Origin: Rhizobium glycinendophyticum
Lineage (GTDB): Bacteria > Pseudomonadota > Alphaproteobacteria > Rhizobiales > Rhizobiaceae
Reading direction: 5' to 3'
Length of the DNA: 64,000 bases
NCBI RefSeq assembly: GCF_006443685.1
Contig: NZ_VFYP01000002.1
Coordinates: forward strand, 1-64,000
The notes below the pieces were generated by a model. It was not told the DNA's origin. It ran no database searches and was given only the letters and a program-made list of their open reading frames with translations. The position numbers and the translations under genes are program-made. Shown in pieces: positions 12,372 to 21,737 of this stretch (position 1 is its first letter; every line of letters starts with the position of its first letter).

Positions 12372-14975
12372 ATGACATCCAGCGCAGAATTCTCCCCACC
12401 ACGCGACGGGGCCGAACCCGAAGCCAGCGCTTCGCTTCTCAACCGTTATGCTCGTCCCCTCGCAGCCGTTGCCATCCTGGTCGTCTTCGCCGCTGTAGGA
12501 TACGCCATCTACCGGCTGACCGAAGAGGTTACCTATGCGGATGTGGTGAACGGCCTGCGATCGACCAGTCCCACTTCGATTGCGCTGGCCATCCTCTTCA
12601 CCGCGCTCAGCTTCGCGACGCTCTGTCTCTACGATATCAACGCGCTGTCCCACATCGGTCGCCGCCGTCCCTGGGCCGAAGTGGCGCTAACGGCCTTCAG
12701 CGCCTATGCCGTCGGCAATGTCGCCGGCTTCGGGGCCTTGTCAGGGGGTGCGATCCGCTACCGCGCCTATTCCCGCGCCGGCCTGTCGCCCGATGACATC
12801 GGCCGCATCATCGCCTTCGTCACGATATCTTTCTCTGTCGGCCTGGTTCTCGTCACCGCACTCGCCCTCCTGCCCGTCGCGGGCGAAATAGCCCCATTGA
12901 TTGGCCTTTCCCAGAACGTACTCGTTGCCGGCGATGTCATCCTGCTGGCCGCGCTCGCAGTCGTCCTGCTGCTTGCCAGCGGCAACGGTGTCACGATTGG
13001 TGGCCGGAGCCTGCGCCTCGCCGACAGCCGCACCATGTCGCGGCAATTCATCGTCACCGTGCTCGACATCGCCTTTTCCGCCTCCGTGCTCTACGCCCTG
13101 TTGCCTCAGGCCGCCGACATCAGCTGGCCGACATTCTTCGCCGTCTATGCCGTTGCAATCGGCATCGGCGTAATCAGCCACGTCCCGGCCGGGATCGGCG
13201 TCTTCGAAACAGTGATGGTGGCGGCGCTCGGCAACCAGTTGGGCACGGACGCCGTGCTCGCCTCTCTGGTCGCCTATCGTCTGATCTACTACGTCCTGCC
13301 GCTGATTGTCGCGATCCTCCTTGTCACGATCTCCGAACTCCGCCAGCTCGCCGCCACCCCCTTCTCCGCCGGTGTCGCCCGCACCGCCGGACGTCTCGCT
13401 CCAACGCTTCTTGCGACGCTCGCTCTGCTCCTCGGCGTCATGCTGGTCCTCTCCAGCGTCACCCCGGCGCCAGACGGCAACCTCGACGCCCTGTCCGAGA
13501 TCCTGCCACTCCCGGTCCTCGAAGGAGCCCATTTCCTCGCCAGCATTCTAGGGCTATTGCTGGTCATCGTCGCGCGCGGCCTTGCCCAGCGCCTGGACGG
13601 TGCATGGTGGTCAGCCATCTTCGTGGCGTTGGCAGCACTTGTCCTATCCCTTGCCAAGGCCGTCGCCATCTACGAAGCCGCCATGCTGGCCCTTCTGCTG
13701 GTTGGCCTCGTCGCCAGCCGCCGCCTCTTCCGGCGCCCCGCCTCGCTGCTCCAGGCGCTGAATTCCGCCTGGCTGCTTGCCGTTGGGGTGCTGCTCGTCG
13801 GCGCCATCGCCGTCCTGCTCTTCGTCTATCGCGACGTCGAATACAGCCATGACCTCTGGTGGCAATTCGAGTTCTCCGCTGAAGCCCCCCGTTCGCTACG
13901 CGCCGTACTCGGCCTCACGATCTTCTCCATGGCAATCAGCCTGTTCAGCCTCCTGCGCCCGGCCACCTTCGCGGTGCCGCCCGCCGAGGCACCGGATGTC
14001 GACAAGGCCGTCGAGATCCTCGATATCAACGACATCGCCGATGCCAATCTCGTCAGAACCGGCGATAAGAGCGTCATGTTCTCGCCCGATGGCCAAGCCT
14101 TCCTGATGTATGCCCGCCAGGGCCGCTCCTTCATCGCTTTCCTGGATCCTATCGGACCGAAGGCCTCGCGCGACGAACTCGTGTGGCAATTCGTCGAAAC
14201 GGCCCGTGCCGCAGGCTGCCGCGCCGTCTTCTACCAGGCCTCACCGGCCCTGCTGCCTGCGATCGCGGATGCCGGCATGAAGGCCTTCAAGCTCGGCGAA
14301 CTGGCCATGGTCGATCTCTCCCGCTTCGACCTCAAGGGTGGGCGCTGGGCGACCCTGCGCCAGACCGCCACCCGCGGCGAACGCGACGGCCTCACCTTCG
14401 AGACCATCCCGGCGGATCAAGTGCCTGCGATCCTTTACGACCTGCGCCGCGTCTCCGACAGCTGGCTCGACCATCACCGCGCCCGCGAAAAAGGCTTCTC
14501 GCTCGGCGCCTTCACCGACGCCTACATGACCGCCCAGCCGGTGGCCATCCTGCGTTGCGAAGGTCGCATCGTCGCCTTCGCCAACATCCTGTTGACGGCC
14601 ACCAAGGAAGAAGCCTCGATCGACCTCATGCGCTTTGCTCCCGATGCCCCGAAAGGCTCGATGGATTTTCTCTTCGTCCGCCTGATGAGCGAGTTGCGCG
14701 ACCAGGGCTATCGCCATTTCAACCTCGGCATGGCGCCCCTTTCGGGCCTGTCGCGCCGGCAGGTCGCGCCCGTCTGGGACCGCATCGCCAACACCTTTTA
14801 CGAGCACGGCGAACGCTTCTATAACTTCAAGGGGCTAAGAGCCTTCAAGGCCAAGTTCCATCCCGACTGGCAGCCGCGTTATCTCGCCGTGGCTGGCGGT
14901 CTCAACCCTGTCCTCGCGCTTCTCGACGCGACGCTTCTGATCGGCGGTGGACTGAAAGGCGTGGTGAAGAAATGA
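12372..14975 (+). CDS. lpiA: LpiA/MprF: lysyl-phosphatidylglycerol synthase and flippase
   Basis: This 867-residue integral membrane protein has about 14 hydrophobic segments in residues 30-530 (flippase half). A cytosolic C-terminal DUF2156 domain (about 545-850) transfers lysine from Lys-tRNA to phosphatidylglycerol. Recognisable pieces are GFGALSGGAIRYRAYSRAG in the membrane half and SIDLMRFAPDAPKGSMDFLF and FYNFKGLRAFKAKFHPDWQP in the synthase. It overlaps the next gene by 4 bases. In R. tropici the lpiA-atvA pair supports acid tolerance and resistance to cationic peptides; the same operon is inferred here. Confidence 0.93.
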   Translation: MTSSAEFSPPRDGAEPEASASLLNRYARPLAAVAILVVFAAVGYAIYRLTEEVTYADVVNGLRSTSPTSIALAILFTALSFATLCLYDINALSHIGRRRPWAEVALTAFSAYAVGNVAGFGALSGGAIRYRAYSRAGLSPDDIGRIIAFVTISFSVGLVLVTALALLPVAGEIAPLIGLSQNVLVAGDVILLAALAVVLLLASGNGVTIGGRSLRLADSRTMSRQFIVTVLDIAFSASVLYALLPQAADISWPTFFAVYAVAIGIGVISHVPAGIGVFETVMVAALGNQLGTDAVLASLVAYRLIYYVLPLIVAILLVTISELRQLAATPFSAGVARTAGRLAPTLLATLALLLGVMLVLSSVTPAPDGNLDALSEILPLPVLEGAHFLASILGLLLVIVARGLAQRLDGAWWSAIFVALAALVLSLAKAVAIYEAAMLALLLVGLVASRRLFRRPASLLQALNSAWLLAVGVLLVGAIAVLLFVYRDVEYSHDLWWQFEFSAEAPRSLRAVLGLTIFSMAISLFSLLRPATFAVPPAEAPDVDKAVEILDINDIADANLVRTGDKSVMFSPDGQAFLMYARQGRSFIAFLDPIGPKASRDELVWQFVETARAAGCRAVFYQASPALLPAIADAGMKAFKLGELAMVDLSRFDLKGGRWATLRQTATRGERDGLTFETIPADQVPAILYDLRRVSDSWLDHHRAREKGFSLGAFTDAYMTAQPVAILRCEGRIVAFANILLTATKEEASIDLMRFAPDAPKGSMDFLFVRLMSELRDQGYRHFNLGMAPLSGLSRRQVAPVWDRIANTFYEHGERFYNFKGLRAFKAKFHPDWQPRYLAVAGGLNPVLALLDATLLIGGGLKGVVKK

Positions 14976-16333
14976 CCTCGATCCTCAAAGCCTTCGCGCT
15001 GGTCCTGGCGCTATCGCAGGCATCCGTAGCCTTCGCCGAAGACGCCCCGCCGCTGGACACCGGCATGATCCCGGCACCGCTCACGCTCTTGCCCGACGAC
15101 ACCCCGAAAGCCCTGGTCGTGTTGCTCTCGGACAAGGACGGTTGGCAGGACGCCGATCAGCAGCAGGCCGAACGGCTTCAGGGCAACGGAGCGATCGTCG
15201 TCGGCATCGACACGCCGAAATATCTCGCCTCGCTGGCCAAGGACACAGGCGACTGCATCTATACCGTGTCCGATATCGAGGAACTCGGCCATCAACTGCA
15301 GCGCAAGGCCGGTAACTCGGCCTTCCTGCCGCCGATCATCGCCGGTCGCGGTCAGGGCGGTGCGCTGGCGCTCGCCATCCTCGCCCAGACGCCGAAAGCC
15401 ACGATCGGCCAGACGCTCGCCCTGGATCCCGAAGCCGGGATCCCTGTGACCAAGCAGTTCTGCACGCCCGCCCAGAAAACCCTCACGGGCGACCGCATGA
15501 TCTATGGTCTGACGGATGGCGATCTGCCGGATCCCGCTGTCGTCCTGTTGAGCCCGGCCGCCCCCGCCGATGGCCGCGACCATGTCGCAAGCCTGGTCGC
15601 CGCCCATCCGGACATCGACCAGCGCGACGTCAAGGGCGACGTGACCGACGCCTATTCCGACGCGATCGACGAACTGATTGCGCTGGGCAATTCCGCCGAT
15701 ACGCCGCTCGGCCTGCCATTGACCATTCTCGAGACCACGCCGACCCGTGACACTCTGGCGGTGATCTATTCCGGCGACGGCGGCTGGCGCGACATCGACA
15801 GCGAGGTCGCCACCAATCTCCAGGCCGATGGCATCCCCGTCGTCGGTGTCGATTCCTTGCGCTATTTCTGGTCGGAACGCACGCCGGAGGAAACCAGCGC
15901 CGATCTCGCCACCATCATGCGCACCTATCAGAAGCGGTGGAAGGTCCGGCACGTGCTGCTGGTCGGTTACTCCTTCGGCGCCGACGTTCTGCCCGCCGCC
16001 TATAACGGCCTCTCCGACAAGCTGAAGGCCCGCGTGCCGCAGATCAGCCTGCTCGCCGTCTCGCACCAGGTCGATTACGAGATCTCCGTCTCCGGCTGGC
16101 TCGGTGCCAGCGGCGGCAAGGGTGCCGGTGATCCGCTCAACGACATCAAGCGCATCGATCCGGCACGGGTCCAATGTTTCTACGGCGCCGACGAGGAAGA
16201 CGATGCCTGCCGCGATCTCGTCGGCAGCGGGGTCGAAACCATCGAGCTCGACGGGGGACACCATTTCGATGGCGATTATCCGGCTCTGGCGAAACAGATC
16301 GCCGACGGTCTGACGAAACGCCTGGGGCAATAG
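14972..16333 (+). CDS. acvB: AcvB/VirJ (AtvA) family periplasmic lipase-like protein
   Basis: The 453-residue protein starts with a Sec signal peptide (cut near AFA-ED, residue 22). It contains two alpha/beta-hydrolase-like halves; the second (about 240-453) is the VirJ domain with nucleophile elbow GYSFGAD and a C-terminal GGHHFDGDY. AcvB of Agrobacterium hydrolyses lysyl-phosphatidylglycerol in the periplasm. Its 4-base overlap with lpiA couples synthesis and removal of the lipid. A strong terminator follows. Confidence 0.92.
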   Translation: MTSILKAFALVLALSQASVAFAEDAPPLDTGMIPAPLTLLPDDTPKALVVLLSDKDGWQDADQQQAERLQGNGAIVVGIDTPKYLASLAKDTGDCIYTVSDIEELGHQLQRKAGNSAFLPPIIAGRGQGGALALAILAQTPKATIGQTLALDPEAGIPVTKQFCTPAQKTLTGDRMIYGLTDGDLPDPAVVLLSPAAPADGRDHVASLVAAHPDIDQRDVKGDVTDAYSDAIDELIALGNSADTPLGLPLTILETTPTRDTLAVIYSGDGGWRDIDSEVATNLQADGIPVVGVDSLRYFWSERTPEETSADLATIMRTYQKRWKVRHVLLVGYSFGADVLPAAYNGLSDKLKARVPQISLLAVSHQVDYEISVSGWLGASGGKGAGDPLNDIKRIDPARVQCFYGADEEDDACRDLVGSGVETIELDGGHHFDGDYPALAKQIADGLTKRLGQ

Positions 16334-16350
16334 GCGGCAAAAACTGCAAA

Positions 16351-16375
16351 AGGGGCCGCAGGTGATGCGGCCCCT
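16351..16375 (+). terminator. terminator of the lpiA-acvB operon
   Basis: The perfect stem AGGGGCCGCA/TGCGGCCCCT with loop GGTGA is followed by TCTTT. It starts 17 bases after the acvB stop. Confidence 0.85.
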
Positions 16376-16440
16376 TCTTTATGTGGCGATGATCTCAACC
16401 CCGAGACCTCAGGCACCGTCGAGACGCTCTAAGGAAGGCC

Positions 16441-17166
16441 TCAGGGGCAAGGCTGGCGGGCAGGATCGCAGACCGCCTCGCCTCTCTGGCGTCGGGGGAT
16501 CTGGCGCACATTCTTCTTCTGCTCTTCCCCCCTGTGCGAAAAGTCCTCGCGCCGCCTGTTGTCGTTGCGGTCGGCATCCTGGTTCCGCGGACGGTTCATT
16601 TCCCGAGGCCGGTCGTTGTCGCGCCGAGGCGCCTCGAACCGCGGCGGGTCGTTGTCCGGTCGGCGGAAATCATTGTCGCGGCGACCGTCTCGGTCACGAT
16701 CCCGGATCCGCTCACGATCCCAGTCCCGGTCGCGTTCCCGCTGACGATCGCGGTCGCGCCAGCCGTCGTTATCCCGCCAGCGATCGCGGTCTCGGTAGAA
16801 CGAACGGTTGCGGTAGTGATCGTCCCAATAGCTGCCGATGCTGAAGGTCACGGTCGGGATTCCGAGCGGACGATAATATTGCGGATCGACATAGACGCGG
16901 CGCTGCGAATAGCTTGCCTGCAGATAGGAGCCGGACACCCAGCCGCGATAACCGGCATAGGCCACATCGCACCAATTGGCGCTGGACAGGCAGCCGCGAA
17001 TATCGACCTGGCTGCCTACCGGAATGACAATCACCGGCGGATACTGCGTGCTCGGGCCGGAGCGCATGTTGACGTTGCCGGTCGAGAATGCGGGCGCTGC
17101 CTCGGCAATAGCCGGCAGGCCGACCGTCGAGGCCGCAACGGCGGCCATGAGCCAGAGTTTCTTCAT
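16441..17166 (-). CDS. secreted SH3-domain protein with Arg/Asp-rich tail
   Basis: The 241-residue protein has a signal peptide (cut after AEA, about residue 23) and a bacterial SH3 domain (about 28-82, NVNMRSGPSTQYPPVIVIP ... WCDVAYAGYRGWVSGSYL). A long tail (about 110-235) is built of RDRD/RDND-type repeats. Bacterial SH3 domains usually bind cell-wall peptides, so an envelope role is likely; the charged tail is probably disordered. ATG 17166 is preceded by AGGAGAT; the open frame reaching 17919 is antisense to ubiG. Function unknown. Confidence 0.8.
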   Translation of the reverse strand: MKKLWLMAAVAASTVGLPAIAEAAPAFSTGNVNMRSGPSTQYPPVIVIPVGSQVDIRGCLSSANWCDVAYAGYRGWVSGSYLQASYSQRRVYVDPQYYRPLGIPTVTFSIGSYWDDHYRNRSFYRDRDRWRDNDGWRDRDRQRERDRDWDRERIRDRDRDGRRDNDFRRPDNDPPRFEAPRRDNDRPREMNRPRNQDADRNDNRRREDFSHRGEEQKKNVRQIPRRQRGEAVCDPARQPCP

Positions 17167-17340
17167 GGGTGGATCTCCTGATGTTGGAAACGGCGAACCG
17201 TGACATGAGCAGCAAACGCGTGGCCCAGAGCCCGGGTTCCGTCTCCCCCAGCAGAGCGCGCCGCTGCGACGCCCGATACCCTTGACTTTGGGCCTCATCG
17301 GGACGAGTTGATGAGCCAGGCGCCGCAGGAGGTTTTCCAC

Positions 17341-18096
17341 ATGAGTGCAGACGCACGCACCACCATCGATCAGACCGAAGTCGACCGCTTTTCTGCCATG
17401 GCAGCCGAGTGGTGGGACCCGACCGGCAAGTTCAAGCCGCTGCACAAGATCAACCCCGTACGCCTCGCCTATATCCGTGACATGGTCTGCGCCCATTATG
17501 GCCGTGACCCGAAAAGCCACCGCCCACTCGAAGGCCTGCGCGTCCTCGACATCGGCTGCGGTGGCGGCCTTCTCTCGGAACCGGTCGCCCGCATGGGCGC
17601 AAGCGTTCTCGGTGCCGACGCCTCGGAAAAGAACATCAAGATCGCCATGACTCATTCCGCGCAAAGCGGCGTCGAGGTGGATTATCGCGCCGTTACCGCA
17701 GAAGCGCTCGCCGCTCAGGGCGAGACCTTCGACATCGTCCTCAATATGGAGGTCGTCGAACACGTCGCCGACGTGGAGTTCTTCCTCTCGACCTGCGCCT
17801 CCATGGTCCGCCCCGGCGGCTTGATGCTGGTCTCCACCATCAACCGTACGATGAAGGCGGCAGCCCTTGCCATCTTCGGCGCCGAATACGTCCTTCGCTG
17901 GCTGCCACGTGGCACGCATCAGTATGAAAAGCTGGTCCGTCCGGAAGAGATCGAAGGCCCGCTCGCCATGAGCGGCATGGGCGTTGTCGAGATGAAGGGC
18001 GTTTTCTTCAATCCCCTGCAGAACCAGTGGAACCTCTCGTCCGACATCGACGTGAACTACATGGTCCTGGCAAGCCGCCCGGCATCGGCCGCATGA
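17341..18096 (+). CDS. ubiG: ubiquinone biosynthesis O-methyltransferase UbiG
   Basis: The 251-residue enzyme performs both O-methylations of ubiquinone synthesis. The family start [25 protein letters not shown] and SAM motif [19 protein letters not shown] are clear, with motif [11 protein letters not shown]. The start at 17341 is supported by AGGAGG 8 bases upstream; an in-frame TTG/ATG at 17308/17311 lies before that ribosome site. The stop overlaps the next ATG (ATGA). Confidence 0.96.
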   Translation: MSADARTTIDQTEVDRFSAMAAEWWDPTGKFKPLHKINPVRLAYIRDMVCAHYGRDPKSHRPLEGLRVLDIGCGGGLLSEPVARMGASVLGADASEKNIKIAMTHSAQSGVEVDYRAVTAEALAAQGETFDIVLNMEVVEHVADVEFFLSTCASMVRPGGLMLVSTINRTMKAAALAIFGAEYVLRWLPRGTHQYEKLVRPEEIEGPLAMSGMGVVEMKGVFFNPLQNQWNLSSDIDVNYMVLASRPASAA

Positions 18097-18644
18097 GCAC
18101 GCCGCAGGCGGTCATCGCCTTCTGGCGCGGAGCCGGTCGGGAGAAGTGGTTCGTCAAGGATGAGGCACTCGATCTTATGATCCGCGAGCGCTTTCTCGAC
18201 CTGCATTTCCGCGCCGCCCGCAACGAACTGTCAGACTGGTGCACGACCGCCGAGGGCGCGCTTGCCCTGATGATTCTGCTCGACCAGTTTCCGAGAAATC
18301 TCTTCCGAGGCTCGGGCCACGCCTTCGCCACCGATCCACTGGCGCTGTCGCTCGCAAAGCAGGCGCTGGCCAAGGGTTTCGACCAACAGGTAGAACCGCC
18401 GATGGCGATCTTCTTCTACCTGCCCTTCGAGCATTCCGAGGACCGTGCCGAACAGGAACACAGCATGGCGCTGTTCACCGACCATCACGAGCGTGTCGGC
18501 GACGAAGAATGCCTGCGTTATGCCGTCGTCCACCGGGACATCATCGCCCGTTTCGGCCGTTTCCCGCATCGCAATCCGGCCCTCGGCCGGGAGACGACAG
18601 CAGAGGAACGCGCCTATCTCGACGCCGATGGCTTCAAGGGCTGA
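18093..18644 (+). CDS. DUF924 family protein
   Basis: The 183-residue protein carries family hallmarks near the start ([21 protein letters not shown]), the [14 protein letters not shown] motif (here [16 protein letters not shown]) and a [15 protein letters not shown] motif. DUF924 proteins are soluble all-helical TPR-like proteins without assigned activity. Translation is coupled to ubiG by a 4-base overlap. Confidence 0.88.
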   Translation: MSTPQAVIAFWRGAGREKWFVKDEALDLMIRERFLDLHFRAARNELSDWCTTAEGALALMILLDQFPRNLFRGSGHAFATDPLALSLAKQALAKGFDQQVEPPMAIFFYLPFEHSEDRAEQEHSMALFTDHHERVGDEECLRYAVVHRDIIARFGRFPHRNPALGRETTAEERAYLDADGFKG

Positions 18645-18647
18645 GGA

Positions 18648-19232
18648 TCACACCGGCAAAGTCTTGACGATGGCCAGGAGATCCTGCTGGCCGATCAGGT
18701 TGTCTGCGCTCAACTGCTTCACCCGTGCGCGATCGAGCTGATACGGCTCCCCGTCGGGACTGAACGCATTCTTGAACGAAAAATGCGCCGGCGCAGGTCC
18801 ATTGCGCATCAGTCCTTCGAACCGCTCCACAGCCTGCGACCAGGTCGGTCTGTCACCCGTGGGAACCCAGAACAGCACCAGCGGCGGCCAGTCTTGCTTG
18901 ATATTCCATTGCCGCGCATGCTTCAGCGCATCGGCATGGACACCGGCATAACTGAAAGCCGAAAGGCTCTCGATATCCTCCCAAAGCGACAGGGAGGACA
19001 CAGTGGAGCACCCTCTGAGATCGCCAAGAACAGTCGGGACGGCATGCTCACCCCAGCTCTCCGGCCCCGGCTCGCCTTCGTAGCCGGACCTGCCGACAAA
19101 CCCGATTGCCCGCGCCGCCGCTTCGAAGTTGAACGGCTCCCGCAAGGCAAAACCTTGCACCGGGGCCGTGGCATAGGACTGGACATGAATGCCGAAATTA
19201 TAGATCGCAAGATGATGCGAAACGGAACTCAA
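18648..19232 (-). CDS. DUF3291 domain-containing protein
   Basis: The 194-residue soluble protein matches DUF3291: HHLAIYNFGIHV at the start, SLSLWEDIESLSAFSY in the middle, LVLFWVPTGDRPTWSQAVERFEGL after it and FSFKNAFSPDG near the end. The fold resembles heme-degrading monooxygenase-like dimeric barrels; no activity is known. It overlaps the DUF1178 gene by 4 bases and lies nearly stop-to-stop with the DUF924 gene. Confidence 0.8.
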   Translation of the reverse strand: MSSVSHHLAIYNFGIHVQSYATAPVQGFALREPFNFEAAARAIGFVGRSGYEGEPGPESWGEHAVPTVLGDLRGCSTVSSLSLWEDIESLSAFSYAGVHADALKHARQWNIKQDWPPLVLFWVPTGDRPTWSQAVERFEGLMRNGPAPAHFSFKNAFSPDGEPYQLDRARVKQLSADNLIGQQDLLAIVKTLPV

Positions 19233-19657
19233 TTCACATCATCCGGCAGGACCGGCAGCGGCGCGATCTCGATCCCTTCCTCGATCAGCGACTTCACCTC
19301 GACAGGTGAAGCCTGGCCGATGATGCCGCGGGCTTCCGCCTCGCCGTAATGGATCTTGCGCGCTTCCTCGGGAAACTTCTCGCCGACATCCTCGCTGCTC
19401 GCGCGGATCTCGCGGATGGCTTCCTTGAGCTTCACGAAAGCCTGCTTCTGCGCTTCGGAGACGGCGAGCGCTTGCGTCTCGTCTTTCTGTCGCGCGGTCG
19501 CGACCGCTGGCGCCATCAGCACCTTGGACACCTCCGCCGAACCGCAGACGGGGCAGGTCAGAAAGCCGGTTTCCTTCTGACGATCGAAATCGGCACTCTG
19601 CGAGAACCAACCTTCAAACTCATGGGCTTTCTCGCAGCACAGAGAGTAGCGGATCAA
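19229..19657 (-). CDS. DUF1178 family zinc-ribbon protein
   Basis: The 142-residue protein begins MIRYSLCCEKAHEFEGWFS. Its paired cysteines (C7/C8 and CPVCGS at about 35-40) suggest a small zinc ribbon, followed by a helical region with SSEDVGEKFPEEARKIHYGE. This family is widespread in alphaproteobacteria beside a nitrilase-like gene, as here (4-base overlaps on both sides). Function unknown. Confidence 0.88.
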   Translation of the reverse strand: MIRYSLCCEKAHEFEGWFSQSADFDRQKETGFLTCPVCGSAEVSKVLMAPAVATARQKDETQALAVSEAQKQAFVKLKEAIREIRASSEDVGEKFPEEARKIHYGEAEARGIIGQASPVEVKSLIEEGIEIAPLPVLPDDVN

Positions 19658-20511
19658 ACCGTGACGCCTCCCTTGGCGAGCGCCGGTGCGACATCAAGCT
19701 GGAAGTCGCGCCCGTTCTTCAGGTTCGGGATCTTCGCCCGGCAAGCCTTGACCGCCTCGAGATCGACATCCGCAATGACCACAGCCTCACCGGAACCGCC
19801 GGCAGACGCCAGAACCTTGCCCCAGGGGCCAATGATCATCGAATGACCATAGGTCTCGCGCCCGTCCTCATGCACACCGGCCTGCGCTGCCGAGATCACA
19901 TAAGCGCCGTTTTCGATGGCGCGAGCGCGAAGCAGGATCTCCCAATGCGCCTCGCCCGTCTGCTTGGTGAAGGCCGCCGGCGTCGTCAGGACTTCAGCAC
20001 CCGCCATGGCCTCGGCCCGGAAGAGGTGCGGGAAGCGCACATCGTAGCAGACGCCGAAACCGAGCTTGCCGAAGGGCAGGTCCGCCACCACGGCCCGCTC
20101 GCCGGGGCGATAGACTGAGCTTTCACGCCAGCTCTCGCCATTGTCGAGATCGACGTCGAACATGTGGATCTTGTCATAGGAAGTTATCTTCGCGCCATCA
20201 GGTCCGAAGAGAAAGGCCCGATTGGCAATCTTCCCGTCGGCGAGCTTGATCGCCGTCGAACCCACATGCAGGTGGATCTTCAGTTCCTTCGCAAGGTCGG
20301 AGGCCGCCTTGACGATCAGATCGTTCTCTTCGTCACGCAGGATCGCGGCGAGCCCGGCCCGGTCCTTCTGCACGGCACCGGTCATCTCCGGCGTCTGCAC
20401 ATAGATCGCGCCCTGGGCAGCGGCGTCACGTACCAGCCGCGCCATGGCTTGCGCATTCTTCTCCGGATCGACGCCGGAACACATCTGGACGGCAGCGGCC
20501 TTGAACACCAT
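19654..20511 (-). CDS. carbon-nitrogen hydrolase (Nit1/omega-amidase-like)
   Basis: The 285-residue nitrilase-superfamily enzyme has the catalytic triad: Glu in QTPEMTG (about residue 42), Lys in SYDKIHMFDVDL (about 118) and Cys in GVCYDVRFPHLFR (about 154). The family hydrolyses small amides; the closest group is Nit1, which repairs deaminated glutathione. The adjacent glutaredoxin gene makes a glutathione link plausible, but the substrate is inferred. The gene is coupled to DUF1178 by a 4-base overlap. Confidence 0.88.
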   Translation of the reverse strand: MVFKAAAVQMCSGVDPEKNAQAMARLVRDAAAQGAIYVQTPEMTGAVQKDRAGLAAILRDEENDLIVKAASDLAKELKIHLHVGSTAIKLADGKIANRAFLFGPDGAKITSYDKIHMFDVDLDNGESWRESSVYRPGERAVVADLPFGKLGFGVCYDVRFPHLFRAEAMAGAEVLTTPAAFTKQTGEAHWEILLRARAIENGAYVISAAQAGVHEDGRETYGHSMIIGPWGKVLASAGGSGEAVVIADVDLEAVKACRAKIPNLKNGRDFQLDVAPALAKGGVTV

Positions 20512-20591
20512 GGGTCGTTTTCCTTAAGAGCAGTTCCACCAAACTGCGGTGGGGTTGCGTCAGAAACTGCGCAAAAACAAGAGTGAGAGCG

Positions 20592-20846
20592 TTAACCGGC
20601 GAGAAGCGGATCGAGCTTGCCGGCCCGGTCGAGCGCATGCAGGTCGTCACAGCCGCCGACATGCTGTTCGCCAATGAAGATCTGCGGGAACGTATTGCGG
20701 CCCGATTTCGAAATCATCTCCTCGCGCAGCTCCGGCTTGCCTGTCGCATCATGCTCGACATAGGCGACCCCCTTCTTGTCGAGCAGCGCCTTTGCGCTGG
20801 CGCAATAGCCGCAGAACTGACGGGTATAAACGGTGACATTAGCCAT
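20592..20846 (-). CDS. grxC: glutaredoxin 3
   Basis: The 84-residue dithiol glutaredoxin has active site CGYC (in TRQFCGYCASAK) instead of the more usual CPYC. The cis-proline TFPQIFIG and GGCDDLHAL complete the glutathione-binding groove. ATG 20846 follows GAGGAG at good spacing. It reduces disulfides at the expense of glutathione. Confidence 0.93.
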   Translation of the reverse strand: MANVTVYTRQFCGYCASAKALLDKKGVAYVEHDATGKPELREEMISKSGRNTFPQIFIGEQHVGGCDDLHALDRAGKLDPLLAG

Positions 20847-20900
20847 GGAAAAACTCCTCACGTGAGGGGCACCGAAAAGTGCTGTGCGGGACCGGATCTC

Positions 20901-21677
20901 TCATATAGGCGCGGACAAAGCCCTTGCAAAGGTCAAAACCGTGACGTCAGCAGCCCCTGCCTTCTTCAGCGCCGCGGTTGCAGCACCGACCGTTGCCCCG
21001 GTCGTGTAGACGTCGTCAATCAAGATGAGCCGGCGCCCGAACACCAGATCCTCGCGCCCCTCCGGCACCAGAAACGCACCGCGCACGTTGAGCGCGCGCT
21101 GGTTGGCCGTCAGCCCCACCTGCTGCTGCGTACGCTTGCGCCGGATCAGTGCCTCGGCGAGAAACGGCTTGCCCGATTGCCGCGCCACATGCCGCGCCAG
21201 TTCCGCCGACTGGTTGAACATCCGCCGGAACATCCGCATCCGGTGCAGTGGCACTGCAACAACCCCGTCAGCCGCCGTAATCTCGGCAGAGGCCGCCCGC
21301 ACCATCCACGCCGCCATCATCGGCGCGAGATCCGTCCGATCGCGATACTTCAGCCCATGCACCAGATGGCGTGCCACGCCTTCATGCAGTGCCACCGAGC
21401 GCAGGCGGTCAAAGACCGGGGGATGGGCAATCGCCTCGGGCGAAAGCATGTCCTCCCCCGGATCATGCGCAAACGGCAGACCCAGCACCTCGCAGAACGG
21501 CCGCTCGATCAACCTCAGTGTCGACCAGCAGTCACTGCAGAGCGCGTTGTGCGTCAGGATCTGCATATGACAATGCGCACAGGTCGGCGGATAAACCAGA
21601 TGAAACAGCCCACGCAGCATCATCCCGGAACGATCCAGGCTGACGGAAAGTGATTTCTGCACTAAGTGAGCCAGCAT
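20901..21677 (-). CDS. ComF family phosphoribosyltransferase-like protein
   Basis: The 258-residue protein has an N-terminal zinc-binding cysteine set (CAHCH and CSDC, about residues 33-50). The PRPP-binding loop LILIDDVYTTGATVGAA lies near residue 220, and RTQQQVGLTANQRALNVRGAF is typical of ComF. Homologues take part in DNA uptake in competent bacteria; in rhizobia the role is unproven. It is divergent from the methyltransferase gene. Confidence 0.9.
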   Translation of the reverse strand: MLAHLVQKSLSVSLDRSGMMLRGLFHLVYPPTCAHCHMQILTHNALCSDCWSTLRLIERPFCEVLGLPFAHDPGEDMLSPEAIAHPPVFDRLRSVALHEGVARHLVHGLKYRDRTDLAPMMAAWMVRAASAEITAADGVVAVPLHRMRMFRRMFNQSAELARHVARQSGKPFLAEALIRRKRTQQQVGLTANQRALNVRGAFLVPEGREDLVFGRRLILIDDVYTTGATVGAATAALKKAGAADVTVLTFARALSAPI

Positions 21678-21737
21678 GCGATGACTTTACGCCCAGTGAG
21701 GCGCACAGCCAATGCGTGTCAGCCAGGGAAGACCGCC

